Assembly (NCBI GenBank): GCA_945897655.1
Contig: CAMDHB010000014.1
Location: 1-21,562 of the forward strand
Reading direction: 5' to 3'
DNA from: Pseudorhodobacter antarcticus
GTDB lineage: Bacteria; Pseudomonadota; Alphaproteobacteria; Rhodobacterales; Rhodobacteraceae
Length of the DNA stretch: 21,562 nt
The translations under genes were made by a program, and so were the position numbers. This document shows positions 6,650 through 14,445 of the stretch, piece by piece; the first letter of the stretch is position 1; each line of letters opens with the position of its first letter. Below the pieces are notes generated by a model. The model worked only from the letters and a program-made list of their open reading frames with translations, did not search any database and had not been told where the DNA came from.

Positions 6650-7135
6650 TTAGGCCATCGCGATGCTGCCGTTAAGGGAGCGTATCATCCAGATCAGCGG
6701 TGTTTCCGGGTCGACCATGTGGTCGTGGATGAAAGGGCGGAAGCCTTGGGCCAAGTAGAAACGGTGGGTGCCAGCATAGCCCGGATCGCCACTTTCCTCA
6801 CTTAAGGTCATCAGCACGATGGTATTGCAGCCAATTTTGTCGGCATGTTCGGCCGCCGCCGCGACCAAAGCTGACCCCACACCGCGCCGATGGAAAACCG
6901 GATCTACCCCCATCCACCATATTTCCAGAGTGGTCGCAAAATGTACCCGTGTTGCGGCCATACCCACGCAGACCCGTTCGTCCGTGAAGGCCCCAAAGCA
7001 GGTCAGGTCTGCAACGCCTTCGATGTACCGAGCATTGGATTCTGGCAGCCCGAACCAATCAGGCAGCAGAGCGGTAAGTTTGCGACACGTCGCGCTGCGT
7101 TCAGGTCCGATGACTTGAGCGGTTTGAAATATCAA
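6650..7135 (-). CDS. GNAT family N-acetyltransferase downstream of polA
   Basis: The 161-residue protein carries GNAT motif A, MGVDPVFHRRGVGSALVAAA, with the R-R-G-V-G acetyl-CoA pyrophosphate loop. A following beta strand (TIVLMTL) and a C-terminal YAGTHRFYLAQGFRPF give the usual 'A..fY...GF' ending. The substrate is unknown. The only start covering the whole domain is TTG 7135, which overlaps the polA stop in the string TTGA, so translation is probably coupled to polA. No ATG lies near the N-terminus; the next internal methionine is inside the domain. The MmcQ gene follows after 41 bases. Confidence 0.85.
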   Translation of the reverse strand: MIFQTAQVIGPERSATCRKLTALLPDWFGLPESNARYIEGVADLTCFGAFTDERVCVGMAATRVHFATTLEIWWMGVDPVFHRRGVGSALVAAAAEHADKIGCNTIVLMTLSEESGDPGYAGTHRFYLAQGFRPFIHDHMVDPETPLIWMIRSLNGSIAMA

Positions 7136-9936
7136 TGCGCCGCCGCCCAGTTAAGCCCCTGACCAGCCTCGACAATCAACGGTACCTTCAGGTCAACGGC
7201 GGGGTGGGCGGCGTTTTCCATCGTGTGTTTGGCGGCCTTGATCAGGGCGGGGGCGGCGTCTTCGTCCACCTCGAACAGCAATTCGTCATGGACTTGCAGC
7301 AGCATTTTGGCGGGCAGGTCGCGGATGGCGTCCGGCATGCGGATCATGGCGCGGCGGATCACGTCGGCGGCGGTGCCTTGAATGGGCGCGTTGATGGCGG
7401 CGCGTTTGGCAAAGCCCTGACCGGGGCCCTTTTGGTTGATGTCGGGGGTGTGGATCTTGCGGCCAAACAGCGTTTGGACGAATTCGTTCTTCTGGGCAAA
7501 GGCGATGGTGGTGGCCATGTATTCCTTGATGCCCGGGAAACGCTCGAAATAGCGGTCGATGAAGCCCTGCGCCTCGGCCCGTGGGATGCGCAGGTTGCGG
7601 GCTAGGCCAAAGCCGGAAATGCCGTAGATGACACCGAAGTTGATTGCCTTGGCCTGGCGGCGGATGTCGGAGGTCATCTGGTCCAAGGGAACATTGAACA
7701 TCTCGGACGCGGTCATGGCGTGGATGTCGATGCCTTGGCGGAAGCTGTCCTGCAGGGCAGGAATGTCGGCGATATGGGCCAGAATGCGCAGTTCGATCTG
7801 GGAATAGTCCAAGGATACCAGCATCTTGCCCTTGGGGGCGACAAAGGCCTCGCGGATGCGGCGGCCTTCTTCGCTGCGGACGGGGATGTTTTGCAGGTTG
7901 GGGTCGGTGGAGGCGAGGCGGCCTGTGACCGCGCCGGAGATGGAATAACTGGTATGAACGCGGCCGGTTTCGGGGTTGATGTGGTCTTGCAGGGCGTCGG
8001 TGTAGGTGGATTTCAGTTTGGACAATTGCCGCCAGTCCAACACCACGCCCGGGAGTTTGTGTTCGGTGGCAAGGTCTTCAAGGATATCCGCGCCGGTGGC
8101 ATAGGCGCCGGTCTTGCCTTTCTCGCCCCCAGGTAAGCCCATCTTGTCAAACAGAATTTCACCCAACTGCTTGGGCGAACCCACGTTGAAGGGGCCACCT
8201 GCCAACTCATGTATCTCCGCCTCCAACCCCGCCATTTTCTGGGCAAAGGCGTTGGACATGCGGCTAAGGGTGTCGCGGTCAACCTGAATGCCGGCCATTT
8301 CCATCTGGGCCAGAACGGGGACAAGCGGGCGTTCCAGCGTTTCGTAAACGGTGGTCACCTTTGCCCGGTGCAGGTTGGGTTTGAAGGTCTGCCACAGGCG
8401 CAGCGTGACATCCGCATCCTCGGCCGCATAGCGGGTGGCAAGATCAATGGCGACGCGGGCGAAGGTGACGGCGGTTTTGCCGGAACCGATCAAATCTTTG
8501 ATCGGAATGGGTTTATGGCCAAGATAGGTTTCCGACAGATAGTCCATGCCGTGGTTGTGCAGGCCTGCGTGCATCGCATAGGACATCAGCATGGTGTCGT
8601 CGATCGGGGTTACATTGATGCCAAGCCGGGCGAAAATCTTGGCGTCATACTTCATGTTCTGGCCGATTTTCAGAACGGCGGGGTCTTCCAGCAGGGGTTT
8701 GAGCAGCTCAAGCGCCTCATCCAGCGGCATCTGGCCCTCAACCAAGGCGTCAGCGGCGAAAAGATCGCCGCCCTTGCGGTGGCCGACGGGGATGTAGGCA
8801 GCAGAACCGGCCTGCGAAGACATTGAAATACCAACGATTTCGGCCTTCATCTCGTCCAGTGAGGTTGTCTCGGTATCCACAGCCAGATATCCCTTGTCGC
8901 GGGCGCGGGCGATCCAGTCGGACAGGGTCGCGGCATCGCGGATGCAGGAATAGCTGTCGGGGTTGAAGGGCAGACGGTCCTGGGCCGCAGCCTCATCATG
9001 GGCACCGGCAACCTCATAGCCCTTGGTCGCCTCGATCACCGGGGCAGCCACTTTCAGCTTGGCCGCAACGCGGGTGGAGAGGGTGCGAAACTCCATCTCG
9101 GTCAGGAATTTCATCACGGTGTCGGGGTCGACGGGGCGCACCTCCAACTCGTCGAGCGTCACGGTAACGGGCGTGTCCAGTTTCAACTGAACCAATTGGC
9201 GCGACAGCAGGATTTGCGCGACATTCTCGGTCAGCGCCTCGCGCCGCTTGGGTTGCTTGATCTCGGACGCGCGGGCCAAAAGGGTGTCAAGGTTGCCGTA
9301 TTCCTGAATAAGCAGGGCCGCCGTTTTCAGACCAATGCCGGGGGCGCCGGGCACATTGTCCACACCATCCCCGGCCAGCGATTGCACATCCACCACACGG
9401 GCCGGGTCGACGCCGAACTTCTCAAACACCTCATCCGGGCCGATGGTCTTGTTCTTCATGGGGTCGAACATGTCGATACCGGGGCCGATCAACTGCATCA
9501 GATCCTTGTCAGACGAGATGATGGTGCAACCGCCGCCAGCGGCCTGCGCCTGCAGGGCAAGGGTGGCCATGATGTCGTCCGCCTCAAAACCCTGCATTTC
9601 GATGCAGGCGATGTTGAAGGCGCGGGTGGCGTCGCGGGTCAGGGGGAATTGGGGGCGCAGATCCTCGGGCAGCGGCGGGCGGTTGGCCTTGTATTGGTCA
9701 TAGAGGTCGTTGCGGAAGGTATGTGCCCCGGCATCGAACACCACAGCGATGTGAGTGGCGGCGGTTTTGCTGCCAACCACGGACAACTCGTTCCAGATCA
9801 GGTTGCAGAACCCGGCAACCGCCCCCACCGGCAGGCCATCAGATTTGCGGGTCAAGGGGGGCAGCGCGTGGTAGGCGCGAAATATGAAGGCTGACCCGTC
9901 GATCAGGTGAAGGTGATGTCCCTTGCCAAAGCCCAT
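7132..9936 (-). CDS. polA: DNA polymerase I
   Basis: The 934-residue enzyme is full length (E. coli PolA has 928). The N-terminal 5'-3' exonuclease domain begins HLHLIDGSAFIFRAYHALPP and holds the acidic site near GFEADD (116-121) and the helix-hairpin-helix GAPGIGLKTAA. The proofreading domain keeps all catalytic residues: DTET (354-357), NMKYD (427-431) and Y503-x3-D507. The polymerase domain has motif A LVSLDYSQIELR (Asp710), motif B RRQAKAINFGVIYG (759-772) and motif C QVHDE (881-885). It fills gaps in repair and replaces Okazaki primers. ATG 9936 is preferred, with GGAGG (9949-9945) 8 bases upstream. The frame runs on to 10074 but those 46 residues are not polymerase-like. The GNAT gene overlaps its stop. 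Confidence 0.97.
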   Translation of the reverse strand: MGFGKGHHLHLIDGSAFIFRAYHALPPLTRKSDGLPVGAVAGFCNLIWNELSVVGSKTAATHIAVVFDAGAHTFRNDLYDQYKANRPPLPEDLRPQFPLTRDATRAFNIACIEMQGFEADDIMATLALQAQAAGGGCTIISSDKDLMQLIGPGIDMFDPMKNKTIGPDEVFEKFGVDPARVVDVQSLAGDGVDNVPGAPGIGLKTAALLIQEYGNLDTLLARASEIKQPKRREALTENVAQILLSRQLVQLKLDTPVTVTLDELEVRPVDPDTVMKFLTEMEFRTLSTRVAAKLKVAAPVIEATKGYEVAGAHDEAAAQDRLPFNPDSYSCIRDAATLSDWIARARDKGYLAVDTETTSLDEMKAEIVGISMSSQAGSAAYIPVGHRKGGDLFAADALVEGQMPLDEALELLKPLLEDPAVLKIGQNMKYDAKIFARLGINVTPIDDTMLMSYAMHAGLHNHGMDYLSETYLGHKPIPIKDLIGSGKTAVTFARVAIDLATRYAAEDADVTLRLWQTFKPNLHRAKVTTVYETLERPLVPVLAQMEMAGIQVDRDTLSRMSNAFAQKMAGLEAEIHELAGGPFNVGSPKQLGEILFDKMGLPGGEKGKTGAYATGADILEDLATEHKLPGVVLDWRQLSKLKSTYTDALQDHINPETGRVHTSYSISGAVTGRLASTDPNLQNIPVRSEEGRRIREAFVAPKGKMLVSLDYSQIELRILAHIADIPALQDSFRQGIDIHAMTASEMFNVPLDQMTSDIRRQAKAINFGVIYGISGFGLARNLRIPRAEAQGFIDRYFERFPGIKEYMATTIAFAQKNEFVQTLFGRKIHTPDINQKGPGQGFAKRAAINAPIQGTAADVIRRAMIRMPDAIRDLPAKMLLQVHDELLFEVDEDAAPALIKAAKHTMENAAHPAVDLKVPLIVEAGQGLNWAAAH

Positions 9937-9992
9937 GTCCGCGCCCTCCGGTTTTGTGCGTTCATGCCATGAAGCGGCGGTTGCCGCCAGTG

Positions 9993-10021
9993 TTGACAGG
10001 GCGGGTGCGGCTGCATATGCA
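9993..10021 (+). promoter_or_regulatory. Candidate sigma-70 promoter for the second GNAT gene
   Basis: TTGACA (9993-9998) is a perfect -35 hexamer, followed after exactly 17 bases by TATGCA (10016-10021), a weak -10 (3 of 6). Transcription would begin near 10028, giving a leader of about 145 bases before ATG 10175. Only the -35 is strong. Confidence 0.4.
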
Positions 10022-10038
10022 TGCCGCATGTTGATCCA

Positions 10039-10155
10039 GAACCGCCCCACGAACTGGTACTTTACCAACGCCAAATAGGCGGTTGGTCAGCATCGTATTC
10101 CCTTCGATCAGACCCATGAACCGCCCGTAAGGTGGTTCAGTCTTGCCTTGCGGGC
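10039..10155 (+). other. Structured leader with mutually exclusive stems upstream of the GNAT gene
   Basis: AACCGCC occurs at 10040-10046 and again at 10119-10125, with its complement GGCGGTT between them (10078-10084), so the middle copy can pair with either but not both. A 10-bp stem with one G-U pair, GCCCGTAAGG (10123-10132) with CCTTGCGGGC (10146-10155), overlaps the last copy and ends 7 bases before the ribosome site AAGGAG (10163-10168). A separate TGGTA-CTT-TACCA repeat lies at 10055-10067. The layout resembles an attenuator or translational switch but is not proven. The same bases are the upstream region of polA on the other strand. Confidence 0.35.
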
Positions 10156-10174
10156 CATCCCCAAGGAGCAAGAG

Positions 10175-10621
10175 ATGACCCTGATGATACGACAAGCCGT
10201 CCCGGATGATCTGCCGGAAGTGCATGAGATGATTGGCCTTCTGGCAAGGCATCATGACGACGAGCCCAAGATTTCGCTGGAAACGCTGCGGCGTCAAGTA
10301 TTGGACCTGAGGCTGGGCCGGGTCTGGGTGGCGGCCGAAGAAGAGGGGCTGGTGGGCTATGCCCTGCTTTTGGTGCGGCCAAATCTGGTCACCGGGGGCG
10401 TGGGCCATGATCTGAACCATCTGTTCGTCCGGGAATGGCGGCGGCGGGCCGGGATTGGGCGAGCGCTGATTGATGCGGTGCGGGCGCACAGTCTGGCCGA
10501 GGGGGCCGAGGCGCTGATGATCGGGACGCATTGGAAAAACCTCGGGGCGCAAAGGGCTTACCGGGACATGGGGTTGGAGGAAGTCACCTTTGGGCCGCGG
10601 TTCAATATTGCGCTTGGCTGA
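10175..10621 (+). CDS. GNAT family N-acetyltransferase, divergent from polA
   Basis: The 148-residue protein begins MTLMIRQAVPDDLPEVHEMI, the common N-terminal helix of small GNAT enzymes. It has acetyl-CoA motif A LFVREWRRRAGIGRALIDAV (R-R-x-G-I-G loop) and ends with THWKNLGAQRAYRDMGLEEV, the typical N-x-x-A-x-x-x-Y-x-x-x-G-F/L closing motif. The substrate is unknown. ATG 10175 is chosen because AAGGAG (10163-10168) is 6 bases upstream; a TTG further upstream lacks this. It is a single-gene unit with its own promoter candidate and a convergent hairpin after its stop. Confidence 0.87.
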   Translation: MTLMIRQAVPDDLPEVHEMIGLLARHHDDEPKISLETLRRQVLDLRLGRVWVAAEEEGLVGYALLLVRPNLVTGGVGHDLNHLFVREWRRRAGIGRALIDAVRAHSLAEGAEALMIGTHWKNLGAQRAYRDMGLEEVTFGPRFNIALG

Positions 10622-10638
10622 ACCGGGTGACGGATTAG

Positions 10639-10664
10639 GGGGTGGGCAACGAATGGCCCACCCC
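10639..10664. terminator. Convergent terminator-like hairpin between GNAT and SDR genes
   Basis: GGGGTGGGC (10639-10647) pairs perfectly with GCCCACCCC (10656-10664) around an 8-base loop. It lies in the 56-base gap between two convergent genes. Only GTTT follows on the plus strand and no clear T-run on the minus strand, so the stem is convincing but the U-tract is weak in both directions. Confidence 0.6.
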
Positions 10665-10677
10665 GAGTGCGTTTCCC

Positions 10678-11445
10678 TCAGGCGGGCAGGTCCATCATCT
10701 TGGTAAAGACTTCATGCCGGACATCCAGCAGCACGTCATTGGTCACAGGCGACGGCCCGCACAGATAGGCCATGACGCTGGCAGGCACCTGTGTGGGCAC
10801 CAGTTTTTCCTGCGGGATCTGGCTGATCGGGTTCAGACCCGAGGCGCGGATCTTGTCCTGCATCGCGGTGTTGGTCGGCGGGATGCCAAGGAAATAAATC
10901 CGCAACCCCTCACGCCCCAGTTCCAGCGCCATCATCCGGGTCAGCATTTGCATCCCTGCCTTGGTGGAGCAATAGGCCGTCCACCCCTCCATCGCCGTGG
11001 TGGCGGCCCCCGTGCCCGCGTTCAGGATCGTGCCCTTGGACGCCCGCAGCAGCGGCAAGGCGGCGATGGACATCCGGTGGACCCCCATCACGTTGACCGC
11101 AAAGGCCGGGGCCAGATCATCCGTCGCAATTTCGGCCAAGGGTCCGATCGGGTTGATGACGCCCGCATTGTTGACCAACACGTCCAGCCGCCCGGTATCA
11201 GCCATGATCCGGGCAATGGCCGAATCGACATCTGACTGGCTGGTCACGTCCAGCTTCAACTGCGGCACGGCCTCGGGCAGCGGCTCGGCACTGTCCACCG
11301 GATAGACGCCTGCATAGACCGTGGCACCCTTTTCGTGAAGGATTCGAACAAGTTCCGCCCCGATGCCCTTGCCAGCCCCAGTCACCAGAACGGTGCGGCC
11401 TGTCAGATCGGGAACGGGAACGGGGGCGAGGTTGAACATTTTCAT
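10678..11445 (-). CDS. SDR family NAD(P)-dependent oxidoreductase
   Basis: The ~255-residue classical short-chain dehydrogenase/reductase has the cofactor motif TGAGKGIG near the N-terminus, LDVTS at the adenine-binding position, the structural NNAG motif, the catalytic-Asn stretch AFAVNVMG, and the active-site YCSTK. Thirteen residues before the catalytic Tyr, where the family has Ser, I count Thr (NAGTGAATTAMEGWTAY), and the usual PG motif reads LGIPPTNT. Both are conservative but unusual. It probably oxidises a sugar or sugar acid in the neighbouring pathway. Two near starts exist: ATG 11445, 3 bases from an AAGGG site (11453-11449), and ATG 11439, 9 bases away, which may be used. It diverges from the enolase-superfamily gene across a GntR-type operator. 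Confidence 0.88.
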   Translation of the reverse strand: MKMFNLAPVPVPDLTGRTVLVTGAGKGIGAELVRILHEKGATVYAGVYPVDSAEPLPEAVPQLKLDVTSQSDVDSAIARIMADTGRLDVLVNNAGVINPIGPLAEIATDDLAPAFAVNVMGVHRMSIAALPLLRASKGTILNAGTGAATTAMEGWTAYCSTKAGMQMLTRMMALELGREGLRIYFLGIPPTNTAMQDKIRASGLNPISQIPQEKLVPTQVPASVMAYLCGPSPVTNDVLLDVRHEVFTKMMDLPA

Positions 11446-11468
11446 TGACCCTTGATTGTAAGCGTTGT

Positions 11469-11487
11469 TAATTGGCCTGACCAATTA
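11469..11487. promoter_or_regulatory. FadR/GntR-type operator palindrome between SDR and enolase genes
   Basis: TAATTGGCCTGACCAATTA is a perfect 7-bp inverted repeat with a 5-base centre. It fits the AATTGG-N5-CCAATT sites known for FadR-subfamily GntR regulators such as LldR, PdhR and ExuR/UxuR (TGGTnnnACCA core, here with one T to C change). It lies in the divergent region, just downstream of the SDR promoter candidate, and a FadR-type regulator gene is in the same cluster at 19010. Confidence 0.7.
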
Positions 11488-11489
11488 GT

Positions 11490-11518
11490 GACGTATCGCG
11501 GCGCGGCCAGCCTGTCAA
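11490..11518 (-). promoter_or_regulatory. Candidate promoter for the SDR gene
   Basis: On the minus strand TTGACA (11518-11513) is a perfect -35; after 17 bases comes TACGTC (11495-11490), a weak -10. The expected start point falls inside the 11469-11487 palindrome, an ideal position for repression. A promoter for the divergent enolase operon must also be nearby, but I cannot pick one out. Confidence 0.45.
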
Positions 11519-11551
11519 AACAATACGGCCAAATGCGGCAAGGGGGGAGTC

Positions 11552-12682
11552 ATGACGACCATTTCGCGGATCGAACCGATTGCAATCGAATATCCTGACC
11601 CGAACGACTTTGGCACCATTCGGCGGACCGTTCTGGTGCGGGTGGAAACCAGCGACGGTGTCGTCGGCTGGGGTGAGTGCATCGCCATGTGGCCCGAGGC
11701 CTGCAAGGCCGTGGCCACTGTGATCACAGGCGGTTTCCTGCCCCTTCTTAGCGGCCATCTGGCCGAGGATATCGACGGCGCCTGGGTCAAGATGCGCCGC
11801 CATGTGTTCTGGTATGGCGAGGGCGGGATTGCCTCGATGGCCATTTCCGGCATCGACATGGCGCTGTGGGACATTCGCGGCAAGGTCGCGGGCAAGCCGC
11901 TGTATGAACTGTTCGGTGGGAAAAAGCAGGATCGCATTCTGGCCAATGCATCGGCCCATGTGAACAAGAAGGGCGAGGCGGCCTGTGTGTCCGAGGTTGA
12001 GGGGTTCTTTGCCGCAGGCTTCCGGTCCTGCAAGCTGGGTTTTGCCAAGAAGGGCGAGAGCAACATTGGCGGCGATCCGGATACTGATGTCAGTTTCATC
12101 CGGTCCTTGCGGCATGCTTTGGGTGACAAGGCGGAAATCCTGGTCGATATCGGCAATGGCGTGCGGTGGGATGTGGATACCTCGATCAGCGTCGGCAAGC
12201 GGATGCAAGAATACCGGATTGGCTGGTATGAGGAGCCCTTGTACCCCACCGATGACGCCGGCTACCGCAAGATGCGCGCGGAAACCACGCTGACGCTGGC
12301 ATCGGGTGAGCGGGAGTTTACGGAAGCGGGCTATCGCCGTCAGATGGAGTTCATTCAGGCGATTGACGTCTATGGCGTCGATCCGGCGCGGGTCGAGGGG
12401 ATCACCGGGTTCCGTCGCGTGGACGCCCTGTGCACCCAATATGGCAAGAAAATCAACGCACATGCCTGGTCAACCGCCATCACCACGGCGGCGAGCCTCC
12501 ACTGCTCCATCGCCTCGCCCAACGTGCTGATCTTTGAATACAAGCCCTTTGGCGTGGTGGTTCAGGACGAGATTGTGGCCGAAAAGCTGTGGCACAAGGA
12601 CGGCTGGGCCTATCCGATCGAGGGGCCGGGATTGGGCATTGACGTGCAAGAGGACGTCGTCCGCCGGATTGCGATGCAATGA
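11552..12682 (+). CDS. Mandelate racemase/muconate lactonizing enzyme family protein (probable sugar-acid dehydratase)
   Basis: The 376-residue enolase-superfamily protein has an N-terminal capping domain and a C-terminal barrel with Mg2+ ligands Asp199 (LVDIGNG), Glu227 (WYEEP) and Glu253 (SGERE). His304 (NAHAW) with Asp277 (GVDPAR) forms the likely general-base dyad, and Glu329 (FEYK) is also kept. In the second-strand Lys position it reads SCKLG: Lys161 is present, but the residue two before is Ser rather than the Lys of a KxK motif. The likely reaction is dehydration of an aldonic acid to a 2-keto-3-deoxy acid, but the substrate cannot be read from sequence. ATG 11552 follows a purine tract (AAGGGGGGAG). 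It heads the operon, and its stop overlaps the next start by 4 bases. Confidence 0.9.
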   Translation: MTTISRIEPIAIEYPDPNDFGTIRRTVLVRVETSDGVVGWGECIAMWPEACKAVATVITGGFLPLLSGHLAEDIDGAWVKMRRHVFWYGEGGIASMAISGIDMALWDIRGKVAGKPLYELFGGKKQDRILANASAHVNKKGEAACVSEVEGFFAAGFRSCKLGFAKKGESNIGGDPDTDVSFIRSLRHALGDKAEILVDIGNGVRWDVDTSISVGKRMQEYRIGWYEEPLYPTDDAGYRKMRAETTLTLASGEREFTEAGYRRQMEFIQAIDVYGVDPARVEGITGFRRVDALCTQYGKKINAHAWSTAITTAASLHCSIASPNVLIFEYKPFGVVVQDEIVAEKLWHKDGWAYPIEGPGLGIDVQEDVVRRIAMQ

Positions 12683-13446
12683 AACGCTATGGCGTGACAC
12701 GGCCGACCGAGGACGATATCCGCAAGGGCGGGTTCTCGACTCCGTGGGATGCGCCCATGATCCCGCCGTTTCCGTTCCGGTTCCGCAATGCCGAGGTGAT
12801 GACGCTGTATTGGCGCACCGACCCCGAGGCGATGCAGTTCCTCCTGCCCCCGCCCCTGCAGGCGCAGGGGGATGTGGCCTGTGTCCACATCTACCGCATG
12901 AACGACACCGATTGGCTGGGGCCGTACTCCGAGGCGAATGTGATGTTCGGCGCATCGCTGGGCGACCGTCAGGGCGCCTATTCGCCCTATCTCGTCCTGT
13001 CCTCCGACATCGGTGTGGCGCATGGGCGTGAGATTCACGGCCAGCCGAAAAAGCTGGGTGCGCCCAGCTTGGAGTTTCGCGGCGATCTGATGGTGGGCCG
13101 GGTGGAGCGCAACGGGATCGACGTGATCACCGGGACGATGGCCTACAAACAGAAACCGGCCGGCAATCTGAAACCCTTCTTCGACTTCGCCACCAACCTG
13201 AACCTGAAATCCGTCGACCATATCGACGGCACCCCAGCCATTCGCCAACTCACCTCGCGCCGCTTGGCCAATGTGGTGGTGCATGAGGCCTGGGAAGGCC
13301 CCTGCACCGTGGAACTGCGGCCCAATGCGCAACTGCCGGTGTTCCGCCTGCCGGTGCTGGAACCGCTGGTCGGCTTCTATTGGCGGGCCGATTTCACGCT
13401 GGTTCCCGGCGAGATCATTCACGACTATCTGGAGCAGCCAACATGA
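12679..13446 (+). CDS. Acetoacetate decarboxylase family protein
   Basis: The 255-residue protein shows the ADC signature GREIHGQPKKLGAP (residues 116-129). Lys124 or Lys125 corresponds to the Schiff-base lysine and its pKa-lowering neighbour in clostridial acetoacetate decarboxylase. GPYSEANVMF (81-90) holds the conserved active-site Glu. Known family members include true decarboxylases and also Schiff-base aldolase-dehydratases and the MppR cyclase, so the name does not fix the reaction. Here it lies between a probable sugar-acid dehydratase and a 2-hydroxyacid dehydrogenase, with ATGA overlaps on both sides. This suggests it works on a 2-keto acid intermediate. The cytoplasm is the likely site, as no signal peptide is seen. 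Confidence 0.88.
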   Translation: MKRYGVTRPTEDDIRKGGFSTPWDAPMIPPFPFRFRNAEVMTLYWRTDPEAMQFLLPPPLQAQGDVACVHIYRMNDTDWLGPYSEANVMFGASLGDRQGAYSPYLVLSSDIGVAHGREIHGQPKKLGAPSLEFRGDLMVGRVERNGIDVITGTMAYKQKPAGNLKPFFDFATNLNLKSVDHIDGTPAIRQLTSRRLANVVVHEAWEGPCTVELRPNAQLPVFRLPVLEPLVGFYWRADFTLVPGEIIHDYLEQPT

Positions 13447-14378
13447 GCCGCGTTGTCGTCACCGACTACACTTTCCCGACCCTGACGCAGGAACAGGCCG
13501 CTGCGGGCGCCGATTTCACCGCCCACCAGTGCCGCACGGCCGAGGATGTGGCGGCTGCCGTGGCGGGCGCGCAAGTGGCCGTGGTGCAATTTGCCCCCTT
13601 TGGGCCGGCGGCAGCGGCGGCCATGCAAAAGGGCGGTACCGTGATCCGATATGGCGTGGGCTATAACAATATCGACCTCGCGGCCTGTGCGGCGCATGGG
13701 CTGCGCGTGGGCTACGTGCCCGACTATTGCGCCGATGAGGTGGCCGAACACACCGCCGCGCTGGCCCTGGCCATGCTGCGCAAGCTGCCGATGATGGACG
13801 CCAGCGTCCGGCGCGGCGAATGGGCGGCGGTCAAGGTCGCCAAGCCGATGAAACCCTTTGGCCAGACCCGGTTCGGGTTCTTTGGGCTGGGGCAGATCGG
13901 GCGGGCCGTGCTGACCCGGCTGCGCGGGTTCGGGTTCCACTTCATGGCCCATGATCCGGGCGTCACCGCGATGGACGGGGTCGAGATGGTCAGCGCGGAA
14001 GAGTTGCTGAAGCGCGCCGACATCATCAGCCTTCATGCCCCCGCCACTTCGGTCACAACCGAATACTTCAACGCCGCGCGGTTGGCGACCATGCAACCCC
14101 ATGCGATGATTGTGAATTCCGCCCGGGGTCAGTTGATTGTCGAGGCTGATCTGGCCGATGCCCTGACCCGTGGCGTGATTGCCGGGGCCGCGCTGGATGT
14201 GTTCCATGTGGAACCGCTGCCCGCTGACAGCCCCCTGCGTCAGGCGCCCAACCTTTTGCTGATGCCCCACGCCGCCTGGTATTCCGAGGTGGCCATTCAC
14301 CGCCTGCAAGAACTGGTGGCCGAGGACATCGCCCGCGCCCTGCGCGGCGAGGGACCGCGCAAGCCGGTTCCAATGTAA
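13443..14378 (+). CDS. D-isomer-specific 2-hydroxyacid dehydrogenase (CtBP-like)
   Basis: The 311-residue protein has the family's split catalytic domain and central Rossmann domain. GFFGLGQIGRAV (residues 145-156) is the NAD(P) loop. The catalytic triad is intact: Arg228 (NSARGQ), Glu257 (DVFHVEP) and His276 (LMPHAAW). The segments RYGVGYNNID (69-78) and DYCADEVAEHT (94-104) resemble the C-terminal-binding-protein branch. It would interconvert a 2-keto acid and a D-2-hydroxy acid. ATG 13443 overlaps the previous stop in the string ATGA. After its stop there is a 67-base gap with a hairpin before the transporter genes. The last residues (GPRKPVPM) are a short basic/proline tail of no known role. 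Confidence 0.9.
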   Translation: MSRVVVTDYTFPTLTQEQAAAGADFTAHQCRTAEDVAAAVAGAQVAVVQFAPFGPAAAAAMQKGGTVIRYGVGYNNIDLAACAAHGLRVGYVPDYCADEVAEHTAALALAMLRKLPMMDASVRRGEWAAVKVAKPMKPFGQTRFGFFGLGQIGRAVLTRLRGFGFHFMAHDPGVTAMDGVEMVSAEELLKRADIISLHAPATSVTTEYFNAARLATMQPHAMIVNSARGQLIVEADLADALTRGVIAGAALDVFHVEPLPADSPLRQAPNLLLMPHAAWYSEVAIHRLQELVAEDIARALRGEGPRKPVPM

Positions 14379-14409
14379 TTCCGCCCCATTAAGGAGGCGG
14401 AGGAAGACC

Positions 14410-14428
14410 CGGCACGGGGTTCGTGCCG
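14410..14428 (+). other. Hairpin in the leader of the sugar-binding protein gene
   Basis: CGGCACG (14410-14416) pairs with CGTGCCG (14422-14428) around a GGGTT loop. It is 7 bases before the ribosome site GGAGG (14436-14440) of the binding-protein gene. With no T-run behind it, it more likely marks a processing or stability point than a terminator. Confidence 0.45.
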
Positions 14429-14445
14429 CATATTGGGAGGACTAT

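Noticed and set aside
10055..10067. TGGTA-CTT-TACCA repeat as a second GntR operator
   Set aside because: The half-site spacing is two bases too wide for a TGGTnnnACCA site, and it lies outside the catabolic cluster.
9937..10074. 46-residue N-terminal extension of DNA polymerase I
   Set aside because: The extra residues do not resemble PolA, and ATG 9936 has a well-spaced GGAGG. The frame is simply open by chance in GC-rich DNA.
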